Source: Dehalococcoidia bacterium UBA1328 (GTDB lineage Bacteria; Chloroflexota; Dehalococcoidia; Lucifugimonadales; Lucifugimonadaceae). From it: a DNA stretch of 14,340 bases. Positions 1 through 7,923 of this stretch are shown piece after piece. Position 1 is the stretch's first letter, and every line of letters begins with the position of its first letter. The position numbers and the translations under genes are program-made. The stretch is taken from contig DBTA01000055.1 of assembly GCA_002306815.1 (NCBI GenBank), positions 1 through 14,340 of the forward strand, given 5' to 3'. The notes under the pieces are model-generated. The model was not told where the DNA came from and searched no databases. It was given only the letters and a program-made list of their open reading frames with translations.

Positions 1-323
1 ACCTTCGTGTAGACCTTCTTATCGACATCATCGCCAACCGCATATACCGACATCGCGTCTGTCCAGTTTGCGAAGTCGCGATTCTCTATCCACATTGCGA
101 TGGGTGAACCCAGCGACTGGCTGTGGCGAACTCCGGCACGAATCTCGGCTCGATCTTTCTCGATTTTCATTCGACCGCCAGAACCGTAGCCCTGTTGTCG
201 GCGCGCCATCTGTGTTTCGATGTATTCCTCTGTGACTTCGAGTCCGGCCGGAATGCCTTCAACAATCACAGTCAGACCAGGACCGTGTGACTCTCCGGCG
301 GTAAGATATCGAAATGTCGTCAT
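1..323 (-). CDS. aroC: Chorismate synthase, N-terminal part (runs off left edge)
   Basis: Only the first 107 codons are in the window; the gene continues past position 1. The protein opens MTTFRYLTAGESHGPGL, which is the chorismate synthase signature (RYLTAGESHG with the catalytic His), followed by an arginine-rich RRQQGYGSGGRMKIEKD stretch that is also typical and lines the FMN/EPSP site. The family enzyme converts 5-enolpyruvylshikimate-3-phosphate to chorismate using reduced FMN, the last step of the shikimate pathway, in the cytoplasm; full proteins are about 360-390 residues. The ATG at 323 places the conserved motif at the usual distance from the N terminus; upstream lies only a weak purine run (AAGAGAAA). 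The gene follows aroE by 139 bases on the same strand, so the two shikimate genes are probably read together. No defect is visible in the part seen. Confidence 0.96.
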   Translation of the reverse strand, partial: MTTFRYLTAGESHGPGLTVIVEGIPAGLEVTEEYIETQMARRQQGYGSGGRMKIEKDRAEIRAGVRHSQSLGSPIAMWIENRDFANWTDAMSVYAVGDDVDKKVYTK

Positions 324-462
324 GCGCTGGTTTCTCTTTTATTTGAGTTCTTCGGAATCAAGCCAAGAAAAAATCGTGATGTGAAATCGCACATAAATCG
401 TGCCGATCCTGATCAAGCGATTAATCGGGCTTCGATTATAGGTACTGCGGCAGGTTTGTTGA

Positions 463-1317
463 CTAGCTGTCTGCCTTCAGAGTTTTCTCAATGGCGGCAA
501 ACATGGTGTAAACAGGTGCAGTTTGTCCGGTCGCCATTTCAAAACCTTCTATCCCCTGGAAAACAAGCATCGTGATCCCTCCCGCTGATTCTCCCCCCGC
601 TTGCTCAACTTCATTGAGAAATCTCGTCATAGGCGGCGCATAAACAGCGTCGTATCCTACGGCATCGGCCGAGATCATGTCTGCGGTTACAGGAGTCGCC
701 ATTTCTGCAGGACCACCGGCCATGCCTAGGGAAGTCGTATTCACGAGTAGGGTTGCATAAGGAACGCAGTTCGACAGTTCGTCTCGGCTCATACCAACCG
801 CGTTAGGTTTGAATCTACCTTCTGAAAAGTCAGATGCTAGGGCCTGGGCTTTTTCGACTGTTCGGTTCGCAATTGTGAGCCGGTTTACTCCCGCACCCTT
901 CAGAGCGTACACAATCGCTCTTGCTGCTCCGCCTGCACCGAATACCACTGCATCAGCACCTTTAGGATCGAAGCCAGCCTTCTCTTTGAGCGCCCGGAGG
1001 AAGCCAGAACCATCGGTATTGTGACCAACAAGTGTTCCATCCCGGTTGAATATCCAGTTCACGGCGCCCACAGCTTGTGCGGCTTCAGTGAGCTCGTCGA
1101 CCATCGGAATTACCGCTTGTTTGTGCGGCAGAGTTACGCAGCAGGCAATAAACCCGCTTTCTCGAAACGTAGCAACCTTTGCTTCTAACTTGTCAGGGGC
1201 AACATCCCAGGCTTCGAAAGTTTCGTTGATCCCGAGTTCGTCCAGTCCCGCCTGTTGAAATACTGGCGACTTGGTGTGCCCGATGGGATGTCCCATGACT
1301 CCAATGTTGCTACTCAT
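463..1317 (-). CDS. aroE: Shikimate 5-dehydrogenase
   Basis: A 284-residue protein, normal for the family. It reduces 3-dehydroshikimate to shikimate with NADPH. Visible motifs, in order: substrate-binding HTKSP near residues 14-18, the catalytic lysine in VTLPHK (Lys66), NTDG with the partner Asp at 102, the glycine-rich dinucleotide loop GAGGAARA at 127-134, NRT at 151-153 (NADPH phosphate contact) and NTTSLGM further on. All key residues are present. The ATG at 1317 is preceded by GGAGA four bases away, a reasonable ribosome binding site, and lies 27 bases after the ruvX stop. Position between ruvX and aroC fits a conserved housekeeping string. I see no reason to consider the quinate/shikimate (YdiB) variant over AroE, although sequence alone cannot exclude dual activity. 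Confidence 0.96.
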   Translation of the reverse strand: MSSNIGVMGHPIGHTKSPVFQQAGLDELGINETFEAWDVAPDKLEAKVATFRESGFIACCVTLPHKQAVIPMVDELTEAAQAVGAVNWIFNRDGTLVGHNTDGSGFLRALKEKAGFDPKGADAVVFGAGGAARAIVYALKGAGVNRLTIANRTVEKAQALASDFSEGRFKPNAVGMSRDELSNCVPYATLLVNTTSLGMAGGPAEMATPVTADMISADAVGYDAVYAPPMTRFLNEVEQAGGESAGGITMLVFQGIEGFEMATGQTAPVYTMFAAIEKTLKADS

Positions 1318-1344
1318 GAATCTCCGTTTGACCGATGCGATGTT

Positions 1345-1773
1345 CTAGTTGGACTGGATGTAGATGTCGAGAATAATCGCTGCAGAAGCGGAGTCTATCT
1401 CGCCGCGGGCTACTCCACGTGCCCTCGAAGGCGATTTACCTGCATCTTTAAGTAACGAATGCGCCTCTACTGTAGTCATTCGTTCATCGCAGGTGTAGAC
1501 CGGAAGATCAGTCTCTTTTCTTAGACGCCCGCAGAACGCGGTAACTTTCCTAGCAGCCGGACCGTGAGAACCATCGAGAGAGAGTGGTAGACCGACAACT
1601 ATCCCGCGTGCTTCGTTGGCACGTGCGACTTCAGCGACGTTTCCAGCATCTTCCGAACCCATCGTTTCAATCGCTTTGAGCGGAGTCGCAATCAGACCGG
1701 TCGGGTCGCTAATGGCGAGTCCGATTCTTGCCTGACCATAATCGACTCCGAGTAACCGTCCATTGTCAGCGAT
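1345..1773 (-). CDS. ruvX: Putative Holliday junction resolvase RuvX/YqgF, apparent ATC start
   Basis: Reading from 1773 gives 142 residues (E. coli RuvX has 138). The RNase H-like fold motifs are complete: LLGVDYGQARIG with the first catalytic Asp at residue 11, GIVVGLPLSLDGSHG, the TCDERMTTVEA strand and helix, and the closing DSASAAIILD with the last catalytic Asp. The family (YqgF/RuvX) is linked to Holliday-junction resolution and 16S rRNA 5' processing. The odd point is the start. In this frame the last upstream stop is a TGA inside the alaS end, and between it and the catalytic Asp there is no ATG, GTG or TTG. The ATC at 1773 has AGGGG seven bases upstream and yields the expected N terminus. 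The internal ATG at 1662 would remove the catalytic Asp. Either a rare ATC start or a one-base error or frameshift is possible. It lies 16 bases after alaS and 27 before aroE. Confidence 0.85.
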   Translation of the reverse strand: MADNGRLLGVDYGQARIGLAISDPTGLIATPLKAIETMGSEDAGNVAEVARANEARGIVVGLPLSLDGSHGPAARKVTAFCGRLRKETDLPVYTCDERMTTVEAHSLLKDAGKSPSRARGVARGEIDSASAAIILDIYIQSN

Positions 1774-1780
1774 GACTATT

Positions 1781-1785
1781 CCCCT
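1781..1785 (-). promoter_or_regulatory. Ribosome binding site supporting the ruvX ATC start
   Basis: AGGGG on the minus strand, within GGGCAGGGGA, begins just after the alaS stop and is seven bases from the in-frame ATC at 1773. This spacing is what points to ATC as the start; the nearest ATG (1761-1763) is in another frame and 17 bases from the motif. Confidence 0.5.
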
Positions 1786-1789
1786 GCCC

Positions 1790-4618
1790 TTACCCGAGCG
1801 ATTCTCTGATCACTTCTTCCGTTGCTGCCAGAGCGTCCGATAGCTGCTCAGCGTTCTTCCCGCCAGCCTGAGCGACCGCAGCACTTCCGCCGCCGCCTCC
1901 GCCCATACGGGCGGCAATAGACTTCGCTATGTTTCCAGAATGTATTCCAGCTTTCACGGAATCGTCTGTGGCCATCACGACTACCATTGGTCGACCTTCG
2001 ATTACGCTGCCAAGAACAACGACACCTTTTCCTATTTTGTTCTTCAGGTGGTCGCCAGTTTTCCGAAGAGCGCCGATGTTCGATGCTGGTACTTCGCTAA
2101 CTTCAACGTGAATTGACTCTCCACCTATCTCGACATCGAATGCATTTCCGTTGCTGCTGGAGCTACCACCACCCACACTTGCCTGGAGAAGCTGCTCTTC
2201 AAGCTGTGCGACCTGTTTCCTTGCCTGAGCCAACTCGTCAGAAAGAGTGTCGACGCGACTACCTGCTTCGGAAACCCCTACACGGAACTTCGACGCGATG
2301 TCGTCCAGGGCGTTGAAGCGTTCGAATATCGCCTCTTCAGTAGCGACACCTGTGATCGCCTCTAGGCGGCGCATTCCCGAACCAATACCGGTTTCGGAGG
2401 TGATAACAAATGCTCCGATACCACCCGTGTGATCCATGTGCGTTCCGCCGCAAAGCTCGTAGCTCCACGGAGCGTCAATCTTGATAGTTCGCACTTCGTT
2501 GTCGTACGTGTCACCAAAGAATGCCAGTGCGCCTTCTTCTACCGCTTCACCGTAGGTGGTCCAATGAACCTCAACGTCGCGGTTTAGACGGATCTTTTCG
2601 TTTACGCGATCCTGCACCGCTTTGATCTGGTCTCTGGTGAGTGCCTGCATGTGGGTGAAGTCGAACCTGAGACGATCAGGATCAACGACTGAACCTGCCT
2701 GGCGGACATGACTACCAATGATCTCCCGCAGAGCGGCGTGAACTAGATGAGTTGCAGTGTGATTGCGTCGAATGCGTTCGCGGCGATCTCCGTCCACGCT
2801 GGCAGTGACTTTGGTATCTTTTGCCAGCGATCCGGAGGTAATCTTGCCGAAGTGGACGTTTACATGACCGTAAGGAGCCTGAGTGTCGGTAACAGCAATT
2901 TCAACGCCGTCCCCAGAAATCACTCCTGTGTCTCCAACCTGACCACCGCGGGCAGCGTAGAACGGCGTGGCGTTTAGGATCAGCTCTACCTCGTCACCTT
3001 CTGAAGCCGATCCAACCGGCTCGCCGTTTTTCACGATTGCGGCAACTGTCGTTTCGGTTTTCAGTTCTTCGTAACCAGTGAATGGTGTGTCTTCGACTCC
3101 GAGAGTTTCGTACACACGAGTCGAGTCCGCATCACCGCCGAATCCACCAGCCGCACGGCCACGTTGTCGCTGGGTTTCCATTTCAGACTCAAAACCCGAT
3201 CGATCGGTTTCGAGTTTCGTTTCAGCAGCGACTTCTTCGGTTACTTCCACCGGATACCCGTAGGTGTCGTATAGAACGAACGCTTCCGTACCTGAGATAG
3301 TCGAACGCCATTCATTTATTGCCTCAGAGTCGTTAGATGACATCACACGCTCGAGTTCGGTTATTGCGAGTCTGGTCCCTACCGATTTTCCGTCATCGCC
3401 GGCAGGAGCTTTTAGACTTTTACCGTCTTTGATCTGCTCTGCTGCATCTGGATTTTCCTGACGGTACGAGATCATTCCGTCCAACACTTGAGCACCAAAC
3501 TCCAGAGTTCGCGAGAAACTGTTTTCTTCCTGTTCAAGAACGTCTTTGATGAAGTCGAAGTTGTTTTCAAGTTCCGTATAAGCGTGACCCATATGGTCTG
3601 AAACGGTTTCAGCAATCGTCGAAAGCATTGGGCTTTCCAGTCCGATTTCCCGGCCGAAGAGCATTCCACGACGAATGAGTCGACGTAGGACATAGCCACG
3701 CCCTGAGTTCCCTGGGATGACACCATCGCCAATTAGAAATGAAGCGGACCGGGCGTGTTCGGCAACGACTCGAATCGACTTGTCGGTGTCGATATCTTGC
3801 CCCCACTCTTTGCCAGACATTTGTTCAACATGCGCAATGATGGGGCGGAAAGCGTCGGTTTCGTAAACGTTCGATACACCCTGTAGCACTGCGAGCATTC
3901 GCTCGAAGCCCATACCGGTGTCGATGTTCTTAGCTGGCAACACGGTGTCGTTGCCTTCGAGATCACGGTAGAACTGTGTGAACACCAGGTTGTACAGCTC
4001 TACGAAATCTTCGTGATAGTTGGGTCCCCACTCTCCGTCTCGTATCGGATCATCCGCTGCTGGGACATCGTCGAGAGAGCCACGGTAATAGTTGATCTCG
4101 GAGCTTGGGCCGCAGACACCTTCGTCACCTGCAGGACCCCACCAGTTGTCTTCGTCTCCGAATCGGTAAATGTGATCAGCCGGGATTCCAAGATCTTTCC
4201 AGATACCTTCAGCTTCGTCGTCTGTGGTGTAGACGGTGAAATAAAGCCGTTCAGGGTCAAGCCCGAACTGGTTGATCAAGAGATCTAGCGCCCAGGCGCA
4301 TGCCTCTTTCTTGAAATAATTCCCGAAACTGAAGTTCCCGAGCATTTCGAACATCGTCAGGTGGGTGTCGTCGCCGACCTCTTCAATATCGGTCGTTCGG
4401 AAACATTTCTGTGAGGTTGTGACGCGCGGGTGTGGCGGTTCTTTTTCGCCTGAGAAATACGCTTTGAATTGAGCCATCCCAGAGTTCGTCAGGAGCAAAG
4501 TTGGATCTGCGGCGGGAATCAACGATGCGGAAGGCATTCGAAGGTGGTCGTGACCTTCGAAGTAGGAGAGGAACGCCTCTCGTAGTTCATCAGCGGTTTT
4601 TGGAGGTCGAAGAGTCAT
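1790..4618 (-). CDS. alaS: Alanine--tRNA ligase
   Basis: A 942-residue class II aminoacyl-tRNA synthetase that charges tRNA-Ala, with a built-in editing domain for mischarged Ser/Gly. Visible in order: the catalytic core with GMAQFK (about residue 47), motif 2 around RVTTSQKCFRTTDIEEVG (65-82), and motif 3 GRGYVLRRLIRR (about 306-317). The editing-site zinc ligands are HTATH (His620, His624) and CGGTH (Cys723, His727). A coiled segment at about 785-815 is followed by the C-terminal C-Ala domain with the glycine-rich GGGGGGSAAVAQAGG. E. coli AlaS has 876 residues; part of the extra length here is an insertion at about 385-442, before FVLYDTYGYP. The ATG at 4618 fits the usual MT...ELREAFLSYFE opening. 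It heads the alaS-ruvX-aroE-aroC string and has a good promoter 53 bases upstream. Confidence 0.98.
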   Translation of the reverse strand: MTLRPPKTADELREAFLSYFEGHDHLRMPSASLIPAADPTLLLTNSGMAQFKAYFSGEKEPPHPRVTTSQKCFRTTDIEEVGDDTHLTMFEMLGNFSFGNYFKKEACAWALDLLINQFGLDPERLYFTVYTTDDEAEGIWKDLGIPADHIYRFGDEDNWWGPAGDEGVCGPSSEINYYRGSLDDVPAADDPIRDGEWGPNYHEDFVELYNLVFTQFYRDLEGNDTVLPAKNIDTGMGFERMLAVLQGVSNVYETDAFRPIIAHVEQMSGKEWGQDIDTDKSIRVVAEHARSASFLIGDGVIPGNSGRGYVLRRLIRRGMLFGREIGLESPMLSTIAETVSDHMGHAYTELENNFDFIKDVLEQEENSFSRTLEFGAQVLDGMISYRQENPDAAEQIKDGKSLKAPAGDDGKSVGTRLAITELERVMSSNDSEAINEWRSTISGTEAFVLYDTYGYPVEVTEEVAAETKLETDRSGFESEMETQRQRGRAAGGFGGDADSTRVYETLGVEDTPFTGYEELKTETTVAAIVKNGEPVGSASEGDEVELILNATPFYAARGGQVGDTGVISGDGVEIAVTDTQAPYGHVNVHFGKITSGSLAKDTKVTASVDGDRRERIRRNHTATHLVHAALREIIGSHVRQAGSVVDPDRLRFDFTHMQALTRDQIKAVQDRVNEKIRLNRDVEVHWTTYGEAVEEGALAFFGDTYDNEVRTIKIDAPWSYELCGGTHMDHTGGIGAFVITSETGIGSGMRRLEAITGVATEEAIFERFNALDDIASKFRVGVSEAGSRVDTLSDELAQARKQVAQLEEQLLQASVGGGSSSSNGNAFDVEIGGESIHVEVSEVPASNIGALRKTGDHLKNKIGKGVVVLGSVIEGRPMVVVMATDDSVKAGIHSGNIAKSIAARMGGGGGGSAAVAQAGGKNAEQLSDALAATEEVIRESLG

Positions 4619-4670
4619 ATATTTCCGAACTGCGCGCAGGTTGGGTGAACTGTGTTCAAACGAACAACTG

Positions 4671-4700
4671 ATTTTAGTTAGGGGTGAATTTGCGTGTCAA
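4671..4700 (-). promoter_or_regulatory. Sigma-70-like promoter of alaS operon
   Basis: On the minus strand TTGACA (4695-4700), a perfect -35 hexamer, is followed after 18 bases by TAAAAT (4671-4676), five of six matches to the -10 consensus. Transcription would start near 4664, leaving a leader of about 45 bases before the alaS ATG. No other candidate in the gap matches as well. Confidence 0.6.
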
Positions 4701-4723
4701 AGCAGATTTATGTCATCCGCACT

Positions 4724-4752
4724 TTGACGATGGTCTGTTCTAATGATTGAAT
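4724..4752 (+). promoter_or_regulatory. Possible promoter of the GT20 gene
   Basis: On the plus strand TTGACG (4724-4729) is followed after 17 bases by TTGAAT (4747-4752), a weaker -10. It is back to back with the alaS promoter: the two -35 regions form an inverted repeat, GTCAAAG (4696-4702) and CTTTGAC (4722-4728). The match is moderate, so this is a candidate only. Confidence 0.35.
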
Positions 4753-4820
4753 TCTTCCACTAACTAACGACCACCTGGGCGAAACTGGCATTTGAAGCTC
4801 GTCCTGGCAAGGCAAATTCC

Positions 4821-6347
4821 ATGGCTCACAAGAGCGGTGATAGAGAAAAGTACGGACTCGAAGGGTCTGAACGAATCAATCGGAATCTTATAGACAAAGA
4901 TCGTCGGATTGTCGTCGCTTCTAACCGAGGTCCGCTGGGTTTCTCCGAGGATGACTCTGGTCGAGCCGCTGCTAGACGTGATTCATCACCAGTAAGTGGA
5001 CTCTTTGAATCACTCGAGCATACACCACTGACGTGGGTTTCTGGAGCCGTCAGCGCAACAGACAGACGAGCCGCCGATGAACTCACAAACGAAGATGGCG
5101 CTATTAATCACGATCTGTTGCCCCCAAAATGGCGGCAGATTCTGATTTCGACTCCTCGTCGTGTTCATCACAAGTTTTTCAACGTTATTTGTAATCCCCT
5201 GTTGTGGTTTATTTTTCACCGGTCGTGGAGCCCTACATTCACCCCAAATATTGGTTCTCAAGAGCATGATGCCTGGGAGAGAGGATTCCGAGCCCTAAAC
5301 GAATCATTTGCCAAGCGTATAGATTCTTCGGGTAGCGATCAGCAACTGGTACTCCTTTGCCGGGATTACCAGTTGATGTTAGTTCCAGGGTTGGTGCGAG
5401 CAAAGAATCGAAACGCGCTGATTCACTATTCTGTTGACACGCCCTGGCCGTGGCCCAACGATCTGCGAATTATCCCCGAGAAATGGCGACGAGAAATATT
5501 AGCGAGTCTGCTGTCCGCCGATGTCGTCACTCTGTCTTCGCCCGCAGACATTTCAACATTTGAAGCTAGTGTGACGGAAGTCTTTAACGGTGAACCGACA
5601 ATTGAAAACTCAGGTCGTGGGCTGAAAATCCACTCAAATGGTCATGTAACCACAGTTGATGTCTCAACTCCGTTACTTCGTGCGAATCAGCTTGATCCCG
5701 TAGTTAGTAACAGTTCAACCAGTAGATTGATTACCCAACTCGAATCGACTGCGAACGAGCACACCTTCGTAACCGTTGACCGTGCCGAACCTCACAAGAA
5801 TGTCGTCCGTTCGATTGTCGCTTTTGGAGAGCTTCTGAAAAAAAGACCTGAACTTGTAGGGAAAGTCCGTTACCTGCTGTTTTTGACTCCCGGTCCCTCT
5901 CATGTGTCGGCGTACAAGCGACTGAACGAAGAGATCAGGAGATCGGCTCGCCGAGTAAATGATTCCGCACGAGGAGAGAATCCTGTTCAGGTGTACATGG
6001 AGAACAATTTTTATCGCGCAATCGCAGGGCTCGTTGTTTATGACACCCTGGTTTCTGTCCCTGTAATTGATGGCGCAGCGCGTTCAGTTCTCGATGGTTC
6101 GGTGATCAATCAGAAGGACGGAAATCTGATCGTTAGCGATACCTCTCCAATATGTCGCGCGTTGAGTGAATCCGCCTACACGGTGAGCTACACTGACGTC
6201 GAAGGCATTTCGCATGCAATGTCTTCTGCCTATGACGAACCCGTTGAGTCTAGGCAAGCGACCTTTGATGCGGTAGCAAAGTTGTTAGAGGCTAGTTCCA
6301 AAGAGAATGACGTTGAATCAGCGTTAGAACGACTCTTGTCGATCTAG
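4821..6347 (+). CDS. Divergent GT20 glycosyltransferase, trehalose-6-phosphate synthase-like
   Basis: 508 residues, the only plus-strand gene. The family (OtsA, GT20) joins a nucleotide-activated glucose to glucose-6-phosphate or a similar acceptor. Recognisable landmarks: VVASNRGPL (31-39), TWVSGA (71-76), NPLLWFIFH (125-133), RDYQLMLVPGLVR (181-193), TPWPWP (207-212), VDRAEPHKNVVR (319-330, keeping the Arg and Lys that hold the donor phosphates) and the C-terminal Rossmann half to about 470. Several normally conserved positions differ. HDYHL reads RDYQL (His to Arg181). The His before the PWP element is Asp206. The donor loop DGMNLVAKE reads DGAARSVLD (417-425), so its terminal Glu is Asp. 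A variable N-terminal 28 residues precedes the fold. The ATG at 4821 has only a weak AAGG eight bases upstream. It may be a trehalose or glucosylglycerol-phosphate synthase relative with altered donor use, or a pseudo-enzyme; orthodox OtsA activity is doubtful. Confidence 0.8.
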   Translation: MAHKSGDREKYGLEGSERINRNLIDKDRRIVVASNRGPLGFSEDDSGRAAARRDSSPVSGLFESLEHTPLTWVSGAVSATDRRAADELTNEDGAINHDLLPPKWRQILISTPRRVHHKFFNVICNPLLWFIFHRSWSPTFTPNIGSQEHDAWERGFRALNESFAKRIDSSGSDQQLVLLCRDYQLMLVPGLVRAKNRNALIHYSVDTPWPWPNDLRIIPEKWRREILASLLSADVVTLSSPADISTFEASVTEVFNGEPTIENSGRGLKIHSNGHVTTVDVSTPLLRANQLDPVVSNSSTSRLITQLESTANEHTFVTVDRAEPHKNVVRSIVAFGELLKKRPELVGKVRYLLFLTPGPSHVSAYKRLNEEIRRSARRVNDSARGENPVQVYMENNFYRAIAGLVVYDTLVSVPVIDGAARSVLDGSVINQKDGNLIVSDTSPICRALSESAYTVSYTDVEGISHAMSSAYDEPVESRQATFDAVAKLLEASSKENDVESALERLLSI

Positions 6348-6363
6348 GATCTGCTCTCAGCGA

Positions 6364-7797
6364 CTAGTCAGACTCTGCTGTGTCTACAACCAGCGTTCTT
6401 GTCTGTATATCCGCGTTCGGGTCGGCCACACGCGAAGCTGTCGCCATTGCAACTGCTGCAAGTAGTTCTTCTCGTTTTTCTGGCGTCATTTTCTCGTCGT
6501 TTCGACTACCAGCACGAACAGGCTCGGGCGTTGCGGTAGCTTGTTCAGGCGCCATTGTTGGCGGACGCGTTACTGGTGGAACTGACGGCGATCCAACAGC
6601 CACATCCGGACGGAATGAAGGTTGTGCCTCTCCCCAGTAGACGGTCTGGTGAGGGAACGGAATCTCTATACCTTCTGCATCGAGGCGAATTTTGATCCTC
6701 TTACGCATTTCACCCATGATCTCCCACTGTTTCATGGGTTTGCAGTCACCAAGGATTTTGAACGTCACCGCTGAATCGTCAAGAGAGTTCAGTCTGAGAA
6801 CCTGTGGTGGAGTAATCAACATAAGTCCGAAATATGGATCAGCGGCAATTTCATCACCAATTTCGTTGAGTACCTCAACTACACGCTCGACATCTTCTTT
6901 GTAAGCGACTCCGACATCGAGGTGCACTCGCGACCAGTATTTAGTCTTGTTGGCCGCAACCGTAATTTCACCATTAGGAATCACATGTACCTGTCCATCC
7001 AGGTCACGCAGCACCGTTCTTCTAAGATTGATCGATTCAACAAGACCGGAAACACCTGCGACGGTTACAACGTCACCGGTCCGATACTGGTTTTCAGCCA
7101 GGATAAAAATTCCTGATATCAGATCACGCACAAGATGCTGTGCGCCAAATCCAACTGCGATACCTGCGACTCCGAATCCACCGAGCACCGGACCAACCGG
7201 GACAGACAACTCGGTGAGTACCATGAACAACGCTGATACATAAATGAGGGCAACTGTTGCGCCGACGAACACGCTGGAAAGCGTTTCTGCACGCTTGAGA
7301 ACTTCGTCGTGTTCAGCCGTGGACGCCTGGCCGAGCATTATTGATGAGAGCACACGTGGAATGACCCGGCGTGAGATTCTTGTGGCTATCCAACTCATGA
7401 AAAGGATCAGGAGGATCCGCAATCCATCGGTTGCAAGCCAGTTGCCTGTACTTGACGCGGCGCTTCTCAAGTAATCGACGGCAGGGTCGACGTTGTTGCC
7501 GAGTACATGGAGTATCCCGATTAATGCGGCTATGCCGAATACGACACCGACAAGAAAGTTGGATATCCAAGAGTCGGCAGCTTGAACCGCTACTCCCACA
7601 TCAGCGGTCGCTTCGTGTTGATCAAGTCCCTTGACCGCCTGGCGTAGTCCACGCCGGGTGACGATGCGAACCGCCCACCATGCAGCGACGGCTCCAACTG
7701 CAATCAGAAACGCCCATAGACCGCCGTCGGCAAGCCAGGCAAGAAAACTCCCATCTTGCGGGTTTCCAAAGAAGTTATCTAGGAAGGAGTCTGCCAT
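6364..7797 (-). CDS. MscS-family mechanosensitive ion channel
   Basis: 477 residues from the ATG at 7797. Small-conductance mechanosensitive channels open under membrane tension to release solutes after hypo-osmotic shock. Hydrophobic segments lie at about 26-46, 80-100, 124-142 and 173-195, followed by the pore helix at 201-235 (glycine/alanine-rich GGFGVAGIAVGFGAQHLVRDL). Then comes the beta domain with GDVVTV and the VHVIPNGEI signature near 270-278, and the cytoplasmic alpha/beta cage to about 390. A proline-rich tail of some 85 residues follows, not needed for the core fold. The TTG at 7911 would add 38 residues that look nothing like an MscS N terminus, so I use 7797, although neither start has a clear ribosome binding site. 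Its end lies 16 bases from the end of the convergent GT20 gene, with no terminator between them. Confidence 0.93.
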   Translation of the reverse strand: MADSFLDNFFGNPQDGSFLAWLADGGLWAFLIAVGAVAAWWAVRIVTRRGLRQAVKGLDQHEATADVGVAVQAADSWISNFLVGVVFGIAALIGILHVLGNNVDPAVDYLRSAASSTGNWLATDGLRILLILFMSWIATRISRRVIPRVLSSIMLGQASTAEHDEVLKRAETLSSVFVGATVALIYVSALFMVLTELSVPVGPVLGGFGVAGIAVGFGAQHLVRDLISGIFILAENQYRTGDVVTVAGVSGLVESINLRRTVLRDLDGQVHVIPNGEITVAANKTKYWSRVHLDVGVAYKEDVERVVEVLNEIGDEIAADPYFGLMLITPPQVLRLNSLDDSAVTFKILGDCKPMKQWEIMGEMRKRIKIRLDAEGIEIPFPHQTVYWGEAQPSFRPDVAVGSPSVPPVTRPPTMAPEQATATPEPVRAGSRNDEKMTPEKREELLAAVAMATASRVADPNADIQTRTLVVDTAESD

Positions 7798-7923
7798 AGT
7801 TGTAATCGGTGTTCCGGCTGATGATTCGTAACTAAACCAAACGAACGGCGCGTTAGAACCGTATGAATAAGGCTGTTCTGGACAGACGATACAGGTTGGC
7901 CGGGCAGTCAAACTGGGATGAGG

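Noticed and set aside
1345..1662. ruvX started at the first in-frame ATG (1662)
   Set aside because: It would give 105 residues and drop the LGVDYG catalytic Asp, although the coding frame upstream clearly encodes it.
1761..1763. ATG just upstream of the ruvX catalytic motif as the start
   Set aside because: It is in a different frame from the RuvX sequence and lies 17 bases from the AGGGG motif; using it would need a frameshift or a sequence error.
3472..4260. Minus-strand open frames of 65-86 codons inside alaS
   Set aside because: They are out of frame with a complete, well-conserved alaS and have no independent support.
7798..7911. N-terminal extension of MscS from the TTG at 7911
   Set aside because: The added 38 residues have no MscS-like character and the TTG lacks a ribosome binding site. 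The extension cannot be fully excluded, since the ATG at 7797 also lacks one.
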